From an uncultured Gammaproteobacteria bacterium (GTDB taxonomy: Bacteria; Pseudomonadota; Gammaproteobacteria; Pseudomonadales; Pseudohongiellaceae): a stretch of DNA of 64,000 nt. Within the stretch, counting starts at the first letter, position 1. Each line of letters starts with the position of its first letter. Of the stretch, positions 27,048 to 36,902 are shown one piece after another. Both the position numbers and the translations under genes were made by a program. The DNA lies in assembly GCA_913060975.1 (NCBI GenBank), contig CAJXVC010000011.1, forward strand, positions 1 through 64,000, read 5' to 3'. A model generated the notes under the pieces. The model was not told the DNA's origin, ran no database searches, and was given only the letters and a program-made list of their open reading frames with translations.

Positions 27048-27968
27048 ATGACGACTTTCAAGACACGAACAACCCGATTCACACTACTTGGTGTCGTTTT
27101 GGCAATCGCTGCGCTGCTAAGCCAGGCGCTTAGCGCCGAAACCTATCGTCGTGGCCAGCATGTGGAGCCCGCCTTTGAAGGTTGGCGCCCGAACGATGAT
27201 GGTACTTTCAATATGATGTTTGGCTATATGAACATCAACTGGGAAGAGACTCCTGATGTTGAAATTGGTGATAATAATTTCTTCTCACCTGGCGAGATGG
27301 ACAGGGGGCAGCCCACACATTTTCTGCCACGACGTAATCGTTTCACCTTCGAAGTGACGGTGCCCGCTGATTGGGGTGATCGGGAGCTGGTTTGGACACT
27401 CAACGTTAATGGTGAAGAGCGCAAGGCCTACGGATCACTACGTCAAGACTATCTCGTGGATAACATGGTTATCGCATCCGAGACAGGCTCTCTTGGCGCG
27501 GGTACCAGTAGTCCGGAGTCGCGAGCCAATGTGCCCCCGAATGTTACTGTTCAGGGAGACAATGTGCGCACTGTGAATGTCGGTGAGCCTTTGGAAATTG
27601 AAACATTGGTTCAGGACGATGGCTTGCCAACGTCCGATGCACCAGAAGCAAGAACTGTTGAGGAAATGCTGCGTCCGCCTAGCAAAGTCACAGTGAACAA
27701 GATCAACGGCCTGTATTTTTCCTGGAATAAATACCGCGGCCCTGGTGAAATCACTGTAGATCCTCCTCAGACAAAGGTTTGGGAAGATACCAGAACCAGC
27801 GCCAATTCCCCTTGGGGAGAAATGTGGGTGCCACCGGAAAAGCCGGAAGATGATATTTATGAATCTACCATCACGTTTTCCGAACCTGGCCAATATTTGC
27901 TGTGGGGTCGAGCAGACGATGGTGGTCTCTATCACGATGCCTACATCACTGTGAATGTCAGCGAGTAG
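27048..27968 (+). CDS. Secreted partner protein of the haem-copper enzymes (unknown family), copy 2
   Basis: The 306-residue protein has a signal peptide ending near LSA-E and aligns with the 11108 protein in all conserved blocks (YRRGQHVEPAFEGWR, NNFFSPGEMDRGQPTHFLPR, YGSLRQDYLVDNM, NSPWGEMWVPPE, YLLWGRADDGGLY). It lacks the Met/Arg-rich insertion of that copy. No cofactor motif such as CxxCH is present, and conserved His residues are few. Tight coupling to copy 3 suggests a subunit or chaperone for the haem-copper protein. Family unknown to me. Confidence 0.6.
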   Translation: MTTFKTRTTRFTLLGVVLAIAALLSQALSAETYRRGQHVEPAFEGWRPNDDGTFNMMFGYMNINWEETPDVEIGDNNFFSPGEMDRGQPTHFLPRRNRFTFEVTVPADWGDRELVWTLNVNGEERKAYGSLRQDYLVDNMVIASETGSLGAGTSSPESRANVPPNVTVQGDNVRTVNVGEPLEIETLVQDDGLPTSDAPEARTVEEMLRPPSKVTVNKINGLYFSWNKYRGPGEITVDPPQTKVWEDTRTSANSPWGEMWVPPEKPEDDIYESTITFSEPGQYLLWGRADDGGLYHDAYITVNVSE

Positions 27969-28311
27969 TTAGATGCCCGGATGAATCGCGATACGCAGTT
28001 AACGCGGTAGCGTGTCGCGGTTCAGTCCTTAAGCACTTGGTTGAAAGCTTACTTTTAACCTTAACTTTTAATTTTAATTCAAGCCTCAAGCACTTTCCCC
28101 AGACCACTAGCTACCTTGCTGGTCGCTCTGTTGGCTGGCTGAAAGCTGAAAAGGTTGTGCGCGTTCGAGCATACCATGTGGCCATTTGTGAGATTGTGAT
28201 TGTCCGCCTGCAATCTGATAATGCTTCTACCTTGCTGAGCCCCGGAATCTTGCAGCATTCAATTCGCCAGCCGGCAGATTTTTTTGCTTCTCTCAAACTC
28301 AATTTATACCT
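27969..28311. other. Intergenic region between convergent genes, with a hairpin
   Basis: No gene is seen. CGCGATACGC (27987-27996) pairs with GCGTGTCGCG (28010-28019) through one G-T pair, a 10-bp stem without a T run directly after; it may still act in termination. The rest, including the AT-rich run 28045-28080, shows nothing recognisable. Confidence 0.45.
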
Positions 28312-29520
28312 TTAATCTTTTATTAATTGGGTTTCATAGCCCAATGCTTGCAGGCGTTCGACAATCTGCGCGCATTGTTTGGCATCGCGGGTTTCCAGCG
28401 TGATATAAAGGTCCGCTTTGCGTACCGGTACAGTGCCAAACATGCGCTGGTGTGAGACTTCCAATATATTGCCACCAAGCTCGCCAATGGCTTCGGTGAC
28501 GTCCGACAGCGTGCCTGGCAAATCTTCGATCTTGATCATAATGCGTGCGATCCGACCCTTTCTTACCAGGCGCCGCATCAGGATCGAGGCCAGTATTCGG
28601 GAGTCTATGTTAGCGCCGCACAGCAAGATGCCAGTATCGCCATCGTGAAACCGCTCGGGTTGACTCATCACGGCAGCAAGTGCAGCGGCTCCTGCACCTT
28701 CAGCGACGGTTTTCTCGATCGTCAGCAATAAATAGATGGCGTCTTCTATTTGTTCATCAGTGACAATAATAATGTCGTCGACCAGTTCACGAATCACGGC
28801 CATGGTTAGCTGGCCAGGTTTTTTTACCGCGATACCTTCGGCGATCGTCGAACCACCAGTAGGTGGTGCTTTATCGTGCAGCAGATTGTAAGCGCTGGGA
28901 TAATTGTCTACTTCTACACCGATGATACGAATATCGGGGTTCAATGCTTTCGCGGCTACAGCAACACCAGCGATGAGGCCGCCGCCGCCGATTGGTACTA
29001 CAATCTGCGATAGCCCCGGATTGTCGCGGAGCATTTCCAGTGCCACTGTCCCTTGGCCCGCCATCACGGCTTGGTCGTTGTACGGATGAATAAAGGTCAG
29101 GTGTTCACTGCTTGCCATTTGATCGGCAAAGTCAGAAGCCTCATCCAGTGTATTGCCTTCCAGAATTACCCGGGCAGCAAAATTCTCGGTATCTTCGACT
29201 TTGACGTTCGGTGTATTTTTTGGCATCACGATGGTAGCAGGGATGCCAAGTCGCTGGGCATGGTAGGCTACTGCTTTGGCATGATTACCTGCAGACATGG
29301 CGATAACCCCGGCTTCCCGCTCGCTATCGGTAAGCTGGAGTAATTTATTCAGTGCGCCGCGTTCCTTGAAGGATGAGGTGAATTGCAGGTTTTCAAACTT
29401 CAAGAACAGCCGCCCGGCAATAATGCTGGAAAGCGTACGCGACAGTTCGAATCGTGTGTCGACCACATCCGCTGCGATTCTCTGGGCCGCAGCTTCAATA
29501 TCTGCCAATGTGATAGTCAT
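28312..29520 (-). CDS. ilvA: Threonine ammonia-lyase with C-terminal ACT domain
   Basis: This PLP enzyme deaminates threonine to 2-oxobutanoate, the first step to isoleucine. The 402-residue form has the PLP lysine in SSFKERGA, the glycine loop VPIGGGGLIAG, and a single short ACT domain (about 325-400, RIMIKIEDLPGTLSDVTEAIGELGGNI). This is the shorter IlvA/TdcB-like type rather than the 514-residue E. coli IlvA with two ACT-like domains. It stands alone and converges on the partner gene at 27048. Upstream lies the GTTAAC-rich repeat array. Confidence 0.9.
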   Translation of the reverse strand: MTITLADIEAAAQRIAADVVDTRFELSRTLSSIIAGRLFLKFENLQFTSSFKERGALNKLLQLTDSEREAGVIAMSAGNHAKAVAYHAQRLGIPATIVMPKNTPNVKVEDTENFAARVILEGNTLDEASDFADQMASSEHLTFIHPYNDQAVMAGQGTVALEMLRDNPGLSQIVVPIGGGGLIAGVAVAAKALNPDIRIIGVEVDNYPSAYNLLHDKAPPTGGSTIAEGIAVKKPGQLTMAVIRELVDDIIIVTDEQIEDAIYLLLTIEKTVAEGAGAAALAAVMSQPERFHDGDTGILLCGANIDSRILASILMRRLVRKGRIARIMIKIEDLPGTLSDVTEAIGELGGNILEVSHQRMFGTVPVRKADLYITLETRDAKQCAQIVERLQALGYETQLIKD

Positions 29521-30344
29521 TGCTGGACGTCAATTTTGCTGAGCATTGTTACAGGTCTCTTTGTGTTGAGTCAGATAAACCCAACTTCTGTTGATATGTT
29601 GGTGGCTGCAATAAACCCATGTGGCCAGCCTTTGTAATTAACTCCCGTAGTTAACCTCTCTGTAGTTAACTTCTCTGTAGCTAACCTCCCTGAATTAACC
29701 CCCGTAGCTAACCCCCTTGGTTAACCAGAGCGGCAGCCAATCGGACTAGTCCAAAACCGGGTGTGCCTCGTAATGTTAAGTTGATGTTAACCTGAGACTG
29801 TTACTATTGCAGCCTTGGGGAATTTGCCTGCGCTATCAATTTGCCTGCGCTATCAATAGTGTAGCGGCCGCCAGGTTGGCTGCCAGAACTTCAGGTGCCG
29901 GGATATGCCGACTTGAATGGTCTGCATCGCTCACAATGGTCGACAGCGCTGACCCTGCCCGGCAAGCTGGCTGGGCAGGGTTGTAGGGATAGAGCGCAGG
30001 GACAGGTTGAAGGAATAGACAGGACAAGGATGATTTACTCGGCAACACAATGTGGTCACGGACTGGAGTACCCGCTTTGCAACTGCAAACGTAGCACCGA
30101 TCACACAGGCAGCAATCAAGGCGGACGAAGGCCGCTGACGAGCTATTGGCAGCAGTTCTGCAGTGACGTTCTTTGTGCCCCAAAGTCTCTTGTCTTACGT
30201 TTTTCTCACCACCCAAAACAAGTGCAGGGTCTGGCACCTGTAAATGTGGCTAGCCGGGCAACGCGTCCGGCGCGCTCAGTGGACCAGTCAACAGCCTCGA
30301 AGAGACGAGCAATTTGCTATAGTAGCCAAACGCCGATTAACGAA
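29521..30344. promoter_or_regulatory. 824-bp divergent intergenic region ilvA-tamA
   Basis: Besides the GTTAAC array it holds a near-perfect duplication CAATTTGCCTGCGCTAT around 29818-29855. An open frame in phase with tamA starts at 29895, but its 150 codons show no family resemblance or signal sequence and are probably untranslated. No RNA gene was recognised. Confidence 0.4.
29635..29726. repeat. GTTAAC-containing ~15-bp tandem array between ilvA and tamA
   Basis: Units begin GTAGTTAACC at 29647, GTAGTTAACT at 29662, GTAGCTAACC at 29677 and GTAGCTAACC at 29704, with shorter 12-base variants at 29635 and 29692 and a final GGTTAACC at 29719. The period is 15 (sometimes 12) bases. The array lies about 115-205 bases upstream of ilvA and could also serve the tamA side. 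Confidence 0.75.
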
Positions 30345-32126
30345 ATGCCAACCCGAACGAGTATTACCTCCATGTTTCACACAACGAACAGGCGCGCCCT
30401 GGGTTATCTGGCGAGCACCCTGCTGGGGTCTTGTCTGGCAGCCAGCGCCTGGGCGCAAGATGCTGAATCATCGGCGCGTGAGTTTATTATCACCGGCGCA
30501 GGCCCGGATCTGGAAGCCAACATTCGTGCTCATGTCAGTTTGCCTGAGCTGGCTTGTGATGCCGGTGGCTATATTCTGGCGCGCAATCTGCCCGGGATTC
30601 GCCAGGACATCGTGCGAGCGGGCCGGGCTTTAGGCTATTACCAGATACAACATGTGACCCGGTTCGAACGTGTGGAGCAATGCTGGCAGTTGCAGAGCGA
30701 TATTGATCCTGGCGTTCCTGTGCGTATTAACAACATCAATATTGAGGTGGCGTCTGATCAACAGTTCTTTCGCTCAGCGTTGAGCGAGCTACCGATTGCC
30801 CAAGGCGATCAGCTCAATCAAGCCAGCTATGAGCGCGTCAAAACTGAACTAAGTTCAGTTGCGGTCGAGCAGGGTTTCTTCGATGCCCGTTATGAGCGCT
30901 CGCAATTGCAATTGGATCTTGTTGAAAATATTGCCAATGTTGATATCAATTTTGAGCCAGGGCCACGCTACCGCTTGGGTAATATTTCGATTCAGGAACT
31001 GGATGCGCTGTCACCGGAATTTATTAGCAGGTTTTTGGAAATTGAAGAAGGCGACTACTACTCGTCATCGGCTCTATTGGAGCTGCGTGATTCACTGAAC
31101 GGCAGTATGTATTTCAACAACGTATCAGTCACGCCGCTAATCACGCAAGCGCAAAACCAGGCTATACCGGTGGATGTTACGTTGCAGATGCGGCCACAGC
31201 GTGTATACGCGGTTGGCCTTGGCGCGACTACTGATATTGGCCCGCGTGTCCGACTCGATTATGAAGACCGTTATCGCAACCGACAAGGCCATAGCATTAC
31301 CGGCAATATTGGTATTTCTCCCGTGCAACAAAATGCTGATATTGCCTATCGTATCCCTATGTCAGAACCAGCAACGGAGAGCCTTGAGATTTCCGCAGGC
31401 TTTTTGGCAGAAGATACGGATACTTTTCGCAACACGACAAGTAAGCTGGGCACGACCTATAGTTTTATCAACGCCTGGAACTGGCGCCAGAACTACTTCG
31501 TCAATATCCAACACGACGAGTCGCGCATTACCGGTGAGAAACTGGTCACGGATCTGATTATCCCTGGCGTTAGCTTGAATCGCACGCGGGCAGACGATGC
31601 ACTTATTCCGACGCGCGGATGGCGATTGTATGGCGAGATGAAAGGTGCATCGGACGCTCTGCTCTCATCCGAATCATTCATGCAATTCAACCTGTCTGGC
31701 AAGCTGATTCGCACATTAGGCCCTGCACGTTTTCTGTGGCGTTTCGATACTGGTACGACGGTCATTGATGAAGTCTCTGAACTACCAGTTTCACTGCGTT
31801 ATTTTAGTGGTGGTGACCAGAGCATACGTGGCTATAAATATGAGTCATTAGGCCCGGTAAACGAAGATAATGAAGTTGTCGGTGGCAAGCATCGACTGTC
31901 TACCAGTATCGAAATGGATTTCTTTGTTGCCGAGAATTGGAAGCTGGCAGTGTTCGCTGATACCGGCAATTCGTTTGATGAATTCGATGACTTCGAATTA
32001 AAAACAGGTGTTGGTGTGGGTGTGCGCTGGTTGTCGCCAGTGGGCCCGATTCGTGTTGACGTGGCCAGCGCATTGGATAATGACAACAAGCTCCGTCTGC
32101 ACATCACCATGGGGCCAGATTTATGA
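30345..32126 (+). CDS. tamA: Translocation and assembly module subunit TamA
   Basis: TamA is an Omp85-family outer-membrane protein that works with TamB in envelope and lipid or autotransporter assembly. From ATG 30345 the protein has 593 residues; ATG 30372 (584 residues) is equally possible, and both keep the signal peptide ending SAWA-Q. POTRA domains occupy about 25-270, then a 16-strand barrel with the conserved YFSGGDQSIRGYKYESLGP motif and C-terminal GPIRVDVA segment. The stop overlaps the tamB start by four bases. Confidence 0.92.
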   Translation: MPTRTSITSMFHTTNRRALGYLASTLLGSCLAASAWAQDAESSAREFIITGAGPDLEANIRAHVSLPELACDAGGYILARNLPGIRQDIVRAGRALGYYQIQHVTRFERVEQCWQLQSDIDPGVPVRINNINIEVASDQQFFRSALSELPIAQGDQLNQASYERVKTELSSVAVEQGFFDARYERSQLQLDLVENIANVDINFEPGPRYRLGNISIQELDALSPEFISRFLEIEEGDYYSSSALLELRDSLNGSMYFNNVSVTPLITQAQNQAIPVDVTLQMRPQRVYAVGLGATTDIGPRVRLDYEDRYRNRQGHSITGNIGISPVQQNADIAYRIPMSEPATESLEISAGFLAEDTDTFRNTTSKLGTTYSFINAWNWRQNYFVNIQHDESRITGEKLVTDLIIPGVSLNRTRADDALIPTRGWRLYGEMKGASDALLSSESFMQFNLSGKLIRTLGPARFLWRFDTGTTVIDEVSELPVSLRYFSGGDQSIRGYKYESLGPVNEDNEVVGGKHRLSTSIEMDFFVAENWKLAVFADTGNSFDEFDDFELKTGVGVGVRWLSPVGPIRVDVASALDNDNKLRLHITMGPDL

Positions 32127-35100
32127 CTGCGCCCCGATTACCGCGACTGCGCCGCTATACAATTTATACGCTGACTACTCTGGTGCTGCTGGTACTATTG
32201 ATGGCGGCGGCTGTCAGTACGTTTCTGGCTACAGAAACTGGCAGTCGTTTTGTGGCGCAGACTGCTATTACGCAGGTCAATAATCTGGACGATATCTCAC
32301 TCGACGTCGGGACGATTCGTGGCAATCTGTTGCAAGGTTTGCAACTGGATCAAATTGAATTCGCCATGCCTGGAGTCAATGCTTCCGTTGTCAATGTCGC
32401 TGCCAGTTGGAACCCTTACTCGCTCTTTGCTGGCAGTTTCCTTATCTCCGAACTAAGCATCTCCGGATTGCATCTGGATATCCCCGTGTCCGAGGACGAA
32501 CCTGAAACGGATACGGCGTCGACTGACCCGCTGGCAGAATTCACATTTACACCGTTGCCAGTTGCCATCGTTGTCGATCAGTTCACCATGAATAATGCTG
32601 TTTTTAATGCCGGCGGCAGTGTGACTGAATTACAGTCGCTACGGTCGCGAATAAGTTTGGCAGCACAGGACCTTGATCTTACTGAGTTGGAAGTTAATTA
32701 CACGCCAGTGGCTGTTAATGGAGAAATCTCGGCACAGCTGAGCGATGGTATTCCCCTGACATTGGCATTGCAGTGGCAATATAACGAAGCGCTGCCAATG
32801 GAGCTTGGCACAGCGACTGGCCAGCTTCAGATTTCCGGCGACTTGCGGTCATTGGAGATCAGTCATGCCTTGACCAGCCCGTTCACGGTTCAATCTGATG
32901 GACAACTACGCAATCCTCTGCAAGTTGACTTGCTGGACATTGCTTTTATTCATCGCGCGGCAAACCTGACGCTCCCCCTCGAACCCGAGCCACTACAGGT
33001 TCGCGATCTTGAGTTGGCGACCACCGGTACTTTGGATGCTTTGGCATTGAATCTGTCCGGAGATGTCAGCAGTGAGTCCTATCCGTCAGCCAATATTCTG
33101 TTCGCTGCTGATGTAGCGGGCAGCACTGCGCAAGTAGAGAACCTGCGCGTGCGTACGGCAACGGGCGAAGTATCTGCCAGCGCCTCGGTGGACTGGCAGA
33201 ACGTGTTGACAGTGGACGGGGGCTTTAGTGTCCGTGAAACTGATGTAGCTTCTTATTTGCAGCAAGACTTGCCGGCAGAGTTTGGTTTGATCACCGCCGG
33301 CGGTGAGTTTCAGTTTTCGCAGGATGATGACGGACCTGATGTCAGTCTGACCTTGGCGTCGGCCAGTGCGCAGATCGATGAATACGAAGTCAATGCCAGC
33401 GGTGCCTTGTCATGGTTGGATAACCGGCTACAGATTGAAAGTCTGTTGGTGGAGACAGACAGTAATCAATTGACGGTACAAGGCCACTATGAAGAGCAGA
33501 TCGATCTGCAGTGGCAGATTGATGCACCAGCACTGGCGCAATTTTTACCGGGCGTCACGGGCCGCATAACCGGTAGTGGCTTCGCAACCGGCGATCCTGC
33601 CCAGCCGGACGTGGACGGCGCGCTCACTGTTGAATCGCTGGCGACCGACTCATTCAGCATCGAATTTTTGCAGGTCGCTGTGGGCGGCGTAGCGGGCGAA
33701 TATGCACTGGATGTATCGCTGCGCAATGCGCGCATTGAAGGCGAGGGCGAAACCACGATCTCGAGCGCTACTATTAATGCCGCCGGGAGTCTGGAGAGAC
33801 AGTCGCTGAATGCGACTATCGAGAGTAGCCTGGCTAATTTTGACTTGTCTGTGTCAGGCGCAATGACAGACCCAGCCAATCAGGTTTGGGCAGGCACAGT
33901 AGACAGCGCTGCATTGTCCGGACCGGTTGGCGACTGGCGACTTGAAGAACCGATAGCACTGGGTTGGCAAAACAATCAACTTAGCGTCGATGATACTTGC
34001 TGGGCACAACGACAAACGCGCTTGTGTCTGAGCGTGGTTCCTGATCTGAATGCCGGATATGAAATAGAAGGACAGTTGTCAGAGTTCCCACTTGCCGAGT
34101 TCAATCTGGACAGCGAGCATTTGATTCCTCTGGCACTGGTGCCGCGCCTGCCTGAAGATATCTCTGTAGAAGGTATGTTCAACGCTTCTTTGTCAGCTCG
34201 CATCTTACCAGAGCAGGAACCGCAGTTTTCCTTTCAGGGTCAGGCGCCGGGCAGCGTGCTTACGATTCGCACAGTCGCGACGGATGAGTTTGGTGCCGTG
34301 ACTTCAGACGCGGAAATTCTCGAGCAAGACTATACCTGGGAAGACTTGTCACTTGGCGGTGACTTACAGGACGGGGCCTGGCAGTTCGCAGTTAACGCCC
34401 AACTGGGTGAGCGCACTATTGAAGATTCAGTTGTCGAATTGAATGGCCGAATACAGGCAGATTTGGCCATTAGTAGCGATGGCATTCTGGCAGGGACAAC
34501 GACCGCAGCTTTTCAGGATCTTGGCTGGCTAACAGCATTAGTGCCTGACTTGACCAACGTAGTGGGAGAGCTGGAGAGTGAAATCGATATTCAGGGCTCA
34601 CTGGATGACCCGCAAATCACCGGCTTTGCCCGTTTGAGCAATGGCAGTTTTCTGGTTGAACGTACCGGAATGAATTACCGTGAGGTTGAGATGTCGGTGA
34701 ACAGCACTGACAGTGCCAATGGTACTTTCTCTGCCAGCGTGACAGCAGGAGAGGGCGTGATGACCCTGTCTGGTGAGCTAACTGACGTGGCGACGCCGTC
34801 CTGGCGAGTAACGGCAGATATCGAAGGTGATGATTTTCAGTTAGTGCAACTGCCAGAGTTAGACGTACAGATTGAGCCAGATCTGGAAATTATTGCCGAT
34901 GCCAACCAGTTCGCCATTCTCGGTGACTTGTTTGTGCCGCAGTTGCAACTGACGCTGCGTGAGCTGCCACCGTCCGCGGTCGATATTTCCCGTGATGTTG
35001 TGATTGTTAACTACCCGCAAGAGCGTCCAGAAATGGGCCGTTCTTTCACCACCGGCCAAACCTCAGTATTCAATTTGCCGCTGGTGTTTGATATCAATCT

Positions 35101-35779
35101 GCAGTTGGGCGAAAACGTCCGTTTTGCCGGATTCGGATTGCAAACGGGGCTTGAAGGCGAGCTCAATATTCGTCAGTTGAGTAACGGTACAAATCTGACT
35201 TACGGAGAGCTGGATGTAAGTAATGGCAGTTTTGAGCTCTACGGGCAAACCTTGCGATTGCGTGAGGGCGAGATTCTCTTTCTGGGTAACTACCATAATC
35301 CGGCATTGAATATTCGTGCCGTGCGCGAAGTCGGATCGCTGACTGTTGGTGTATTGATGAACGGCACAGTGCGCAATTTGCGCAGTGAATTGTTTTCGAC
35401 ACCGTCTTTACCCGAGAGCGACATTATTTCAGTAATGGTCACTGGCCGGCCGGTGTCTGAACTCCGGTCAGGCGAGGGTACTTCGGTGCTCGGCGCAATC
35501 ACGACATTGGGTCTGCGGCGCAGTGAATCCCTGAGCCAGCAGATTGGTGCCTCCCTGGGTCTGGATACAGTAGCCATAACCAATTCCGGTGATGTCGATA
35601 GCAGCGTTCTCACGTTGGGCAAGTACATCACGCCGGATATTTTTATTCGTTACGGTGTGGGCTTGTTCGACAATGAAAGTCGTGTGGCGGTGGACTACAG
35701 TATTAACGACAGGTTGACGCTGCAGGCCGAATCTGGCGATAGTCAGAGTGTCGATCTGACCTATAAGGTTGAGCGATAG
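32123..35779 (+). CDS. tamB: Translocation and assembly module subunit TamB
   Basis: The 1218-residue protein has one N-terminal membrane anchor (about 15-37), then a long run of beta-rich repeats typical of AsmA/TamB bridge-like proteins, and a C-terminal DUF490/TamB domain (about 870-1218) with LTYGELDVSNGSFELYGQTLRLREGEI and the closing RYGVGLFDNESRVAVDYSINDRLTLQAESGDSQSVDLTY region. It spans the periplasm and may move phospholipids to the outer membrane. The ATGA overlap with tamA indicates translational coupling. Confidence 0.93.
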   Translation: MTAPRLPRLRRYTIYTLTTLVLLVLLMAAAVSTFLATETGSRFVAQTAITQVNNLDDISLDVGTIRGNLLQGLQLDQIEFAMPGVNASVVNVAASWNPYSLFAGSFLISELSISGLHLDIPVSEDEPETDTASTDPLAEFTFTPLPVAIVVDQFTMNNAVFNAGGSVTELQSLRSRISLAAQDLDLTELEVNYTPVAVNGEISAQLSDGIPLTLALQWQYNEALPMELGTATGQLQISGDLRSLEISHALTSPFTVQSDGQLRNPLQVDLLDIAFIHRAANLTLPLEPEPLQVRDLELATTGTLDALALNLSGDVSSESYPSANILFAADVAGSTAQVENLRVRTATGEVSASASVDWQNVLTVDGGFSVRETDVASYLQQDLPAEFGLITAGGEFQFSQDDDGPDVSLTLASASAQIDEYEVNASGALSWLDNRLQIESLLVETDSNQLTVQGHYEEQIDLQWQIDAPALAQFLPGVTGRITGSGFATGDPAQPDVDGALTVESLATDSFSIEFLQVAVGGVAGEYALDVSLRNARIEGEGETTISSATINAAGSLERQSLNATIESSLANFDLSVSGAMTDPANQVWAGTVDSAALSGPVGDWRLEEPIALGWQNNQLSVDDTCWAQRQTRLCLSVVPDLNAGYEIEGQLSEFPLAEFNLDSEHLIPLALVPRLPEDISVEGMFNASLSARILPEQEPQFSFQGQAPGSVLTIRTVATDEFGAVTSDAEILEQDYTWEDLSLGGDLQDGAWQFAVNAQLGERTIEDSVVELNGRIQADLAISSDGILAGTTTAAFQDLGWLTALVPDLTNVVGELESEIDIQGSLDDPQITGFARLSNGSFLVERTGMNYREVEMSVNSTDSANGTFSASVTAGEGVMTLSGELTDVATPSWRVTADIEGDDFQLVQLPELDVQIEPDLEIIADANQFAILGDLFVPQLQLTLRELPPSAVDISRDVVIVNYPQERPEMGRSFTTGQTSVFNLPLVFDINLQLGENVRFAGFGLQTGLEGELNIRQLSNGTNLTYGELDVSNGSFELYGQTLRLREGEILFLGNYHNPALNIRAVREVGSLTVGVLMNGTVRNLRSELFSTPSLPESDIISVMVTGRPVSELRSGEGTSVLGAITTLGLRRSESLSQQIGASLGLDTVAITNSGDVDSSVLTLGKYITPDIFIRYGVGLFDNESRVAVDYSINDRLTLQAESGDSQSVDLTYKVER

Positions 35780-35797
35780 CGACACGGCTGCGCTTGA

Positions 35798-36829
35798 TTA
35801 GTTTCTTGGCTCGTCAGTGTCGCTGCTACGGTCTTTGGCGTCTTTGTTCGCTTGCTGGGCAATAACCTTGTCCAGTCCGCCGGGCGATTTTATATGTAGA
35901 TCGCGCTGCGGATAAGGAATGCTTATGCCTTCTTCGGCGAAGCGGTGCCAGATCGCAAACAGAATCTCGCTCTGCGGGGTCCAGCGACCATTCTCGACAT
36001 CATCCACCCAGAAATGCAGTATGAAATCGACAGAGCTGTCCCCGAAACCGCGCAAATAACAAGCTGGAGTTGGCTCTGGGGCACAGCGCGGGTGGGAGTT
36101 GGCTGTGTCTAACAAGATCTCCCGTACTTTCTCAATATCTGAATCGTAGGACACGCCGATTGGAATTTCGACGCGGGCTTTGTGATTGCTGAATGTCCAG
36201 TTGGTGACCCGATTGGTAATGAAGTCTTCGTTCGGTACCAGAATCTCTTTATTGTCGAAGGTCTCGATCAGTGTGTAACGCGCGCCAGTGCGGCGAATAA
36301 AGCCGTAGGTGCCATCCGACAGTTCAATAAGATCACCAACCTCGATCGACTTCTCCATTAGCATAATCAGGCCGCTGATAAAATTGGACGCAATCTTTTG
36401 CAATCCAAAGCCAACACCGATACCGATGGCGCCACCAAATAGTGCCAGTGAGGTAAGGTCTAGGCCCATCAAATCCAGCGCGATCAATGCAGCAATCACG
36501 TAGATACTGATCTGCACAAACTTGAGGATTAGCTCGCGGTTGGCCGCTCGCATCTTGGGGAAATGGGTGAGCTGTCGCTCTACGAGTTCTGCAAGAAAAG
36601 CGCTGGCCCAGGTAAGCAGGGCCAGTGTGAGCAAGACATTGATAATGCGATAGGCACTAAACTGATACTGGCCAATGCTGACCATAAAGCTTTCGTTGTC
36701 CAGCACGGCGCGCACGGGCTCGAGTTGGTCGCTGGCATTGAGCAGAATAATGGCCAGCAGCGTCAGCAGCAGAAGCATTTTGACCAGAGCGCCGCGAGGC
36801 TTGAGGATACGAGTCCAGAATTTATTCAT
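35798..36829 (-). CDS. MscS-family mechanosensitive channel
   Basis: The 343-residue protein has four hydrophobic helices, then the MscS pore and beta domain (LTSLALFGGAIGIGVGFGLQKIASNFISGLIMLMEKSIEVGD) and the C-terminal cytoplasmic domain (VEIPIGVSYDSDIEKVREIL, IPYPQRDLHI). Such channels release solutes under hypo-osmotic shock. It is downstream of fumC on the same strand with a 73-base gap and converges on tamB, 18 bases apart. Confidence 0.93.
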   Translation of the reverse strand: MNKFWTRILKPRGALVKMLLLLTLLAIILLNASDQLEPVRAVLDNESFMVSIGQYQFSAYRIINVLLTLALLTWASAFLAELVERQLTHFPKMRAANRELILKFVQISIYVIAALIALDLMGLDLTSLALFGGAIGIGVGFGLQKIASNFISGLIMLMEKSIEVGDLIELSDGTYGFIRRTGARYTLIETFDNKEILVPNEDFITNRVTNWTFSNHKARVEIPIGVSYDSDIEKVREILLDTANSHPRCAPEPTPACYLRGFGDSSVDFILHFWVDDVENGRWTPQSEILFAIWHRFAEEGISIPYPQRDLHIKSPGGLDKVIAQQANKDAKDRSSDTDEPRN

Positions 36830-36902
36830 ATTATTTTACGCTGGCTGGATGTGACGGTGTCAATCAGTCCGCGTAGCATTTGGCAGCAGAACTGATCAGG
36901 CT

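Noticed and set aside
29836..30237. 133-codon minus-strand frame between ilvA and tamA
   Set aside because: Low-complexity Ala/Cys-rich translation, no ribosome site and no recognised family.
29895..30344. 150-codon N-terminal extension of tamA
   Set aside because: No family resemblance, and it would place the signal peptide in the middle of the protein.
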